A stretch of 8,352 nucleotides of DNA from Caldilineaceae bacterium (lineage in GTDB: Bacteria; Chloroflexota; Anaerolineae; Caldilineales; Caldilineaceae): contig JAPKMV010000121.1 of NCBI GenBank assembly GCA_026645635.1, positions 1-8,352 of the forward strand. The letters are read 5' to 3'. Shown here piece after piece: positions 6,491-8,352 of the stretch. Positions within the stretch are counted from its first letter, which is position 1, and the number at the start of each line of letters is the position of its first letter. Position numbers and translations under genes: made by a program. The notes below the pieces were generated by a model, which made no database searches, was not told the origin of the DNA, and saw only the letters and a program-made list of their open reading frames with translations.

Positions 6491-6826
6491 ATGCCCAACC
6501 TGCCCTTTGAATTCACCGGCGTCGCCGACGCCCAGGGGTGTGTCAACGTGACCCGCGCCGTGCCGGTCGGCCCGCTGCGCATTCGCATCACCAACTTCAT
6601 CTTGCGCACCCACAGCGGCTGCCACAACCGCACCCACCAACTCAAGGTGCACATGAACGGCGACGCCATCTTTCACGGCCCCATGCACGACTGTCTTAAC
6701 CTGACGCTACGCTCCGACCGCGCCTGGCGCGGCGTGCTGCAGATCGACTTCAACGCCACCGGCTTCGATCCAGGGGAACAGGTCCACGGCGGCGGCGAGG
6801 TCGAGTTCGTCCTCGCGCTGTTGTAG
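6491..6826 (+). CDS. Small His/Cys-rich protein of unknown function
   Basis: I do not recognise this 111-residue protein. It starts one base after the ATPase stop, with a GAGGCGAG purine run just upstream at about 6477-6484, so it is probably co-expressed with it. It has no signal peptide or membrane segment and looks rich in beta strands: alternating hydrophobic stretches such as LRIRITNFIL at 29-38, GVLQIDFNAT at 81-90 and VEFVLALL at 104-111. The middle is dense in His and Cys: H41, C44, H45, H49, H54, H62, H66, C68, with H99 later. The HSGCH and HGPMHDC clusters could bind a metal. Codon use resembles the neighbours, supporting a real gene. A small beta-sandwich with a metal or ligand site is a guess; function is unassigned. 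Confidence 0.7.
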   Translation: MPNLPFEFTGVADAQGCVNVTRAVPVGPLRIRITNFILRTHSGCHNRTHQLKVHMNGDAIFHGPMHDCLNLTLRSDRAWRGVLQIDFNATGFDPGEQVHGGGEVEFVLALL

Positions 6827-6854
6827 TGCACGTTGACGCAGGTGTGCTGATAGA

Positions 6855-6916
6855 GTTGCGTGTTACGTGCTACTTGTTGCGTGCTACGTCGCTAGACGAA
6901 ACACGTAACACGCAAC
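6855..6916. repeat. Second heptamer palindrome in the convergent spacer
   Basis: A perfect 15-bp inverted repeat (6855-6869 with 6902-6916) encloses a 32-base loop. The arm and loop are again built from heptamers of the form TGYTRCG, for example TGTTACG, TGTTGCG and TGCTACG, as at 5708-5772. It sits between two convergent genes, where a hairpin could end transcription from both sides, but no T-run follows on either strand. The rest of the 6827-6938 spacer shows nothing else. Confidence 0.8.
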
Positions 6917-6938
6917 ACCACTGGATGGTCCGTCAATA

Positions 6939-8099
6939 CTAGCTGTGTTGCCGCGCGCTCAACGCCTGCCCAATCAACCGGGCCGACGTCCGCACCGAAA
7001 TCGTAAAACCGAAAAACGGCCCAAAGTCCTGCCCCGCGGCCATGCTCGTGATGAACAGCCCCGGCACATTGGTCTGGAAGTGCTCGTCCAGCACCGGGAA
7101 GCCGTTGCGGGTCGCCAACTGCGGCAGCACATTGCCCTGGGCGAGGAAAGGCACCTGATCGATGGCCACCTTGTAGCCCGTGGCCAGCACAATGTTGTCC
7201 ACGACCACCGTCGCTCCATTGGCAAACGTCACCAGGATCTCACCCTGCGCAGTCACTTCGGTGCGCGCTATTTCGGTCTCCGGCCACACCTTCACACCGT
7301 CGACGAGAACGCGCTGCTCCAGCCAGGGTTCTACCTTGAGGCGCCCTTCGGCCCACAGCCGCCGGCTGACTGCATCTTTCTCCGCCTGGGGCAGGGCGCG
7401 GAACCAGCCAGGATTCTCCACCATGTTTTCCACGAGCGGGTTGACCCACGACCAATCCGCCTCGGCAAACGCCGGCGAAGCGTGGCGATGCACCACATGC
7501 ACAGCCGACGCACCGGCCTCGTGCAGCAGCGCCGCCCACTCGAACGCACTCTGGCGCCCACCCAGGATCAGGCAGCGCTTCCCCCGCAACGGGGCAAAAT
7601 CCACCAGATCGCAAGTGTGGGCGTAGCGCCCGGCGGGCAGCAGCGAGACCAGATCGAGCGGCAGATGCTTGAAGTACTTGAAGCCAACCGCCACCACAAC
7701 CGCAAGCGCGTCGATGCGGCTGCCGTCTTCCAGCCACGCAACAAACCGCGCATCTTCTGTTATGTCAAGTTTCTCGACGTAGAGTGGCAGCGCGACAATC
7801 TGCTCCTGCGCTTGAAACCACTGCGCATAGGTCAGGTAGAAGGCCAGCGAGAGCGGCTCCACTGCGGCCGGCGTCAGCCCCTGTTCAGCGAGAAAGCGCT
7901 CGATCGTGGCGTCATTGCCTGGGTCGAGGTGCCAATCACATGCCGAGCGCAGATACATACCGTCGGGCATGTGCTTCTGCCAGAACTCCATCGGCTTGCC
8001 GACGAGCAGATGGTCGATCTGGCGCGCCTGCGCCTCGGCGGCGAGCGCCAGGCCAAACGGCCCGGCGCCGATAATCAACAGGTCCGTTGTCCGGGTCAT
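6939..8099 (-). CDS. FAD/NAD(P)-dependent oxidoreductase (flavin monooxygenase-like)
   Basis: This 386-residue flavoprotein has two dinucleotide-binding folds. The FAD fold starts at the N-terminus with LLIIGAGPFGLALAAE (GxGxxG at 11-16). The NAD(P) fold is CLILGGRQSAFEWA at 176-189. The later IVLATGYK at 303-310 carries the ATGY-type motif of FMO and N-hydroxylase relatives, and GLFITSMAAGQDFGPFFGF near 347-365 forms the C-terminal FAD-contacting end. The layout fits group B flavin monooxygenases or related disulfide-type oxidoreductases without a redox CxxC. The substrate is unknown. The preferred start is the ATG at 8099-8097, with a clear ribosome site 7 bases away. An extension to 8192 would add 31 unrelated residues encoded inside a repeat element. 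The gene faces the upstream operons, so it is a separate transcription unit. Confidence 0.87.
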   Translation of the reverse strand: MTRTTDLLIIGAGPFGLALAAEAQARQIDHLLVGKPMEFWQKHMPDGMYLRSACDWHLDPGNDATIERFLAEQGLTPAAVEPLSLAFYLTYAQWFQAQEQIVALPLYVEKLDITEDARFVAWLEDGSRIDALAVVVAVGFKYFKHLPLDLVSLLPAGRYAHTCDLVDFAPLRGKRCLILGGRQSAFEWAALLHEAGASAVHVVHRHASPAFAEADWSWVNPLVENMVENPGWFRALPQAEKDAVSRRLWAEGRLKVEPWLEQRVLVDGVKVWPETEIARTEVTAQGEILVTFANGATVVVDNIVLATGYKVAIDQVPFLAQGNVLPQLATRNGFPVLDEHFQTNVPGLFITSMAAGQDFGPFFGFTISVRTSARLIGQALSARQHS

Positions 8100-8106
8100 T
8101 GCGTCA

Positions 8107-8115
8107 TCTCCTCTT
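8107..8115 (-). promoter_or_regulatory. Shine-Dalgarno site deciding the flavoprotein start
   Basis: On the minus strand this reads AAGAGGAGA and ends 7 bases before the ATG at 8099. It supports a 386-residue protein over the 417-residue extension starting at 8192, where the Rossmann motif would lie unusually far from the N-terminus. Confidence 0.65.
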
Positions 8116-8154
8116 TGCGTTGCAGTATCCTCAGAACCTCGGGTGCTGTGAGAA

Positions 8155-8260
8155 ACTGTTTGTAAAGTCACCTCAATTTGACGCAAAATCATACCGAATT
8201 TCTTCGCTGCGAACCTCTGCGACTCCGCGTCTCTGCGTCAAAGAGATCTTTACGAACAGT
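8155..8260. mobile_element. Possible MITE-like element with imperfect terminal inverted repeats
   Basis: ACTGTTTGTAAAG (8155-8167) and CTTTACGAACAGT (8248-8260) are inverted repeats matching at 12 of 13 positions. Just inside them, TTTGACGCA (8177-8185) and TGCGTCAAA (8234-8242) are a perfect 9-bp inverted pair. Together they form nested terminal repeats of about 27-31 bp around a 106-bp non-coding unit. No target-site duplication is evident and no transposase is present. It lies 55 bases upstream of the flavoprotein start and may carry its promoter. A folded regulatory RNA region is an alternative. Confidence 0.45.
8215..8238. repeat. Octamer tandem repeat (CTCTGCGN-type)
   Basis: Three 8-base units, CTCTGCGA, CTCCGCGT and CTCTGCGT, follow one another. 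On the minus strand they read as the CGCAGAGACGCGGAG style of degenerate repeat that I recall as widespread in intergenic regions of several bacterial phyla. They lie in the interior of the MITE-like unit. Confidence 0.6.
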
Positions 8261-8285
8261 CCCTGAACGCCAGCGCAACCATTGT

Positions 8286-8320
8286 CACGAATTGAACGAA
8301 TTTGTACGAATGGGCACGAA
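8286..8320. repeat. Phased ACGAA repeat cluster
   Basis: ACGAA occurs four times, at 8287, 8296, 8306 and 8316, spaced 9, 10 and 10 bases apart, and an inverted TTCGT follows at 8343-8347 inside the near-palindrome ACACAAATTCGTGT. The remaining bases to the window edge show no gene. It may be an intergenic repeat family or a protein-binding array. Confidence 0.55.
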
Positions 8321-8352
8321 CCAACGTAACAGTCCACACAAATTCGTGTAAT

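Noticed and set aside
6855..6916. The palindrome as a normal intrinsic terminator
   Set aside because: There is no T-run after the stem on either strand and the loop is long; termination is possible but not supported by the usual signature.
6945..8165. A 406-codon open frame on the plus strand opposite the flavoprotein gene
   Set aside because: Its protein is Arg/His/Pro-rich with no recognisable motif, while the minus strand encodes a clear two-Rossmann flavoprotein. Long antisense frames are expected in GC-rich genes.
8100..8192. A 31-residue N-terminal extension of the flavoprotein
   Set aside because: The added residues resemble no leader or domain, run through the inverted-repeat element, and bypass the good ribosome site at 8107-8115.
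8188..8193. TATGAT on the minus strand as a -10 box for the flavoprotein gene
   Set aside because: No acceptable -35 element lies 16-18 bases upstream and there is no TGn extension, so a promoter cannot be called from this match alone.

Overview
The window is GC-rich bacterial DNA with tightly packed genes. It reads as an accessory biosynthetic region, not core housekeeping sequence. No rRNA, tRNA, CRISPR array or intact insertion sequence is visible. Dense GC coding, spacers filled with heptamer palindromes and short degenerate repeats, and a PqqD-like protein with an acidic 'GWP' tail together suggest a filamentous or environmental bacterium such as Chloroflexota (Anaerolineae-like). This assignment is inference from style only; no marker gene is present.

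Positions 2-5125 (+) form one uninterrupted operon that begins before the window. In order it encodes the C-terminal part of a sulfotransferase, a short-chain dehydrogenase/reductase, a Gfo/Idh/MocA-family oxidoreductase, an SMP-30/gluconolactonase-like beta-propeller, a second complete sulfotransferase, and a short family-2 glycosyltransferase. Each junction overlaps by 4 to 11 bases, so the genes are probably translationally coupled. The likely theme is making, oxidising, transferring and sulfating a sugar on a surface glycan or small glycoconjugate. The exact product cannot be read from sequence.

Positions 5126-5263 are a non-coding spacer with an AT-rich island and a plausible sigma-70-type promoter. 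A second small (+) unit follows. It holds a PqqD-like protein (RiPP recognition element fold) whose C-terminal tail looks like the leader of a lasso-type precursor, then a 65-nt heptamer palindrome, a LolD/MacB-type ABC transporter ATPase without a permease, and a 111-residue His/Cys-rich protein of unknown function. The PqqD-plus-leader fusion is the most interesting item, because such domains normally present a peptide to a maturation enzyme, yet no precursor gene, protease or cyclase is visible.

Positions 6827-6938 are a convergent spacer with a second heptamer palindrome. On the minus strand, 6939-8099 encode a two-dinucleotide-domain flavoprotein oxidoreductase. Its upstream region (8100-8352) has no gene but carries a 106-bp MITE-like element with imperfect terminal inverted repeats, an internal octamer repeat, and a run of ACGAA motifs spaced about one helical turn apart.
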